NCBI GenBank assembly: GCA_943842505.1
Contig: CALTDI010000015.1
Location: forward strand, 1 to 64,000
Direction: 5' to 3'
DNA length: 64,000 bases
Source of the DNA: an uncultured Pseudomonadales bacterium
Lineage (GTDB): Bacteria > Pseudomonadota > Gammaproteobacteria > Pseudomonadales > Pseudohongiellaceae
Of this stretch, positions 63,718-64,000 are shown piece by piece (position 1 is the first letter of the stretch; the number at the start of each line of letters is the position of its first letter). Position numbers and translations under genes: made by a program. The notes beneath the pieces are model-generated. The model worked only from the letters and a program-made list of their open reading frames with translations, made no database searches and was not told where the DNA came from.

Positions 63718-64000
63718 CTATCTATTCTTCTCGCTGCCAAGGAGTTCATCGACCTCCAAGCCCAGCCTCTCAATACGTTCAGCAATCTGTGGCCATTCCT
63801 GTTCAAGAAATTTCCTTTTTTCTTCAGTGGATAGTTTTTCCTTCGCTCCTGATAAGACATACATTCCAAGCCCCCGTTTTTTCTCAACCAATTCTTCATC
63901 GACTAAAATTTGAAACGCTTTCGACACGGTGATCGGGTTTATGCGTTGTTCGCTAGAAATCTGGCGCACGGATGGCAATGCGTCGCCCTCCAGGAGGACT
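63718..64000 (-). CDS. GntR-family regulator (YtrA-like), partial, runs off window
   Basis: The visible 94 codons are the C-terminal part; the frame is open to the right edge. The winged helix-turn-helix end ALPSVRQISSEQRINPITVSKAF and GLGMYVLSG are typical of GntR regulators of the YtrA subgroup, which have only a short helical C-terminus. Such repressors control the ABC exporter they are encoded with, and here that exporter follows by 25 bp. The true start lies beyond the window. Confidence 0.9.
   Translation of the reverse strand, partial: VLLEGDALPSVRQISSEQRINPITVSKAFQILVDEELVEKKRGLGMYVLSGAKEKLSTEEKRKFLEQEWPQIAERIERLGLEVDELLGSEKNR

Overview
The window reads as a chromosome segment of a free-living, aerobic, heterotrophic gammaproteobacterium, probably a marine oligotroph of the OM182/SAR92/BD1-7 kind. 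That placement is inference from gene content: PiT with its DUF47 partner, SURF1, a periplasmic PQQ alcohol dehydrogenase with cytochrome c, many SDR and acyl-CoA enzymes, secreted peptidases and amidohydrolases, and CopC/CopD. There are no rRNA or tRNA genes, insertion sequences, phage genes or CRISPR arrays that I can see. Genes are densely packed on both strands, and several use TTG or GTG starts.

Layout. 0-2.5 kb: the N-terminal end of a TonB-like protein, then alkylation repair (Ogt and an Ada-AraC-AlkA fusion). 3-6.3 kb: ilvD and two copies of a small four-helix membrane family (DUF6644-like). 6.4-7.5 kb: a diguanylate cyclase gene broken by a stop codon and a frameshift. 7.7-13.3 kb: an M49 peptidase lipoprotein, small conserved proteins (DUF1272, RRM) and a phosphate transport pair. 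13.5-17.5 kb: a two-heme cytochrome c, a PQQ alcohol dehydrogenase with a lanthanide-type Asp-x-Asp signature, and an acyl-CoA synthetase. 17.6-27.5 kb: an SDR, a membrane-anchored small heat-shock protein, an AhpD-like protein, a metallo-beta-lactamase/cyclic-nucleotide-binding fusion facing a response regulator, a hotdog protein, an M24 peptidase, a YkvA-like protein and an amidohydrolase. 27.5-33.8 kb: a fused FO synthase (FbiC, F420 pathway), then a run ending in a CDP-alcohol phosphatidyltransferase and a secreted chorismate mutase, and a second YkvA copy. 33.8-39.1 kb: an M20 peptidase, a secreted unknown, a Tat-exported aldo/keto reductase, two more DUF6644-like proteins and SURF1.

The most distinctive part is 39.4-51.6 kb. 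A secreted protein joins a cytochrome c heme site to a histidine pattern like that of two-copper monooxygenases (PHM/DBM). Two near-duplicate secreted proteins follow it. Further along are three CopC-domain proteins, two of which have lost the usual Cu(II) ligands, and one CopD copper-import membrane protein. This looks like a periplasmic copper-oxidation and copper-supply region. A decayed CadC-like regulator lies beside CopD.

The remainder is 51.7-55.2 kb, an unusual compact operon (glycosyltransferase, nucleosidase-like protein, SPL-type radical SAM protein, SDR); 55.4-61.4 kb, a run of six minus-strand genes (GNAT, class III aminotransferase, MDR reductase, two SDRs, acyl-CoA dehydrogenase) ending at a terminator; and 61.4-64 kb, a GntR/ABC exporter operon (YtrABC-like) with a small membrane protein and a structured 3' region. 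All functions rest on motifs recognised by eye; no database search was run.
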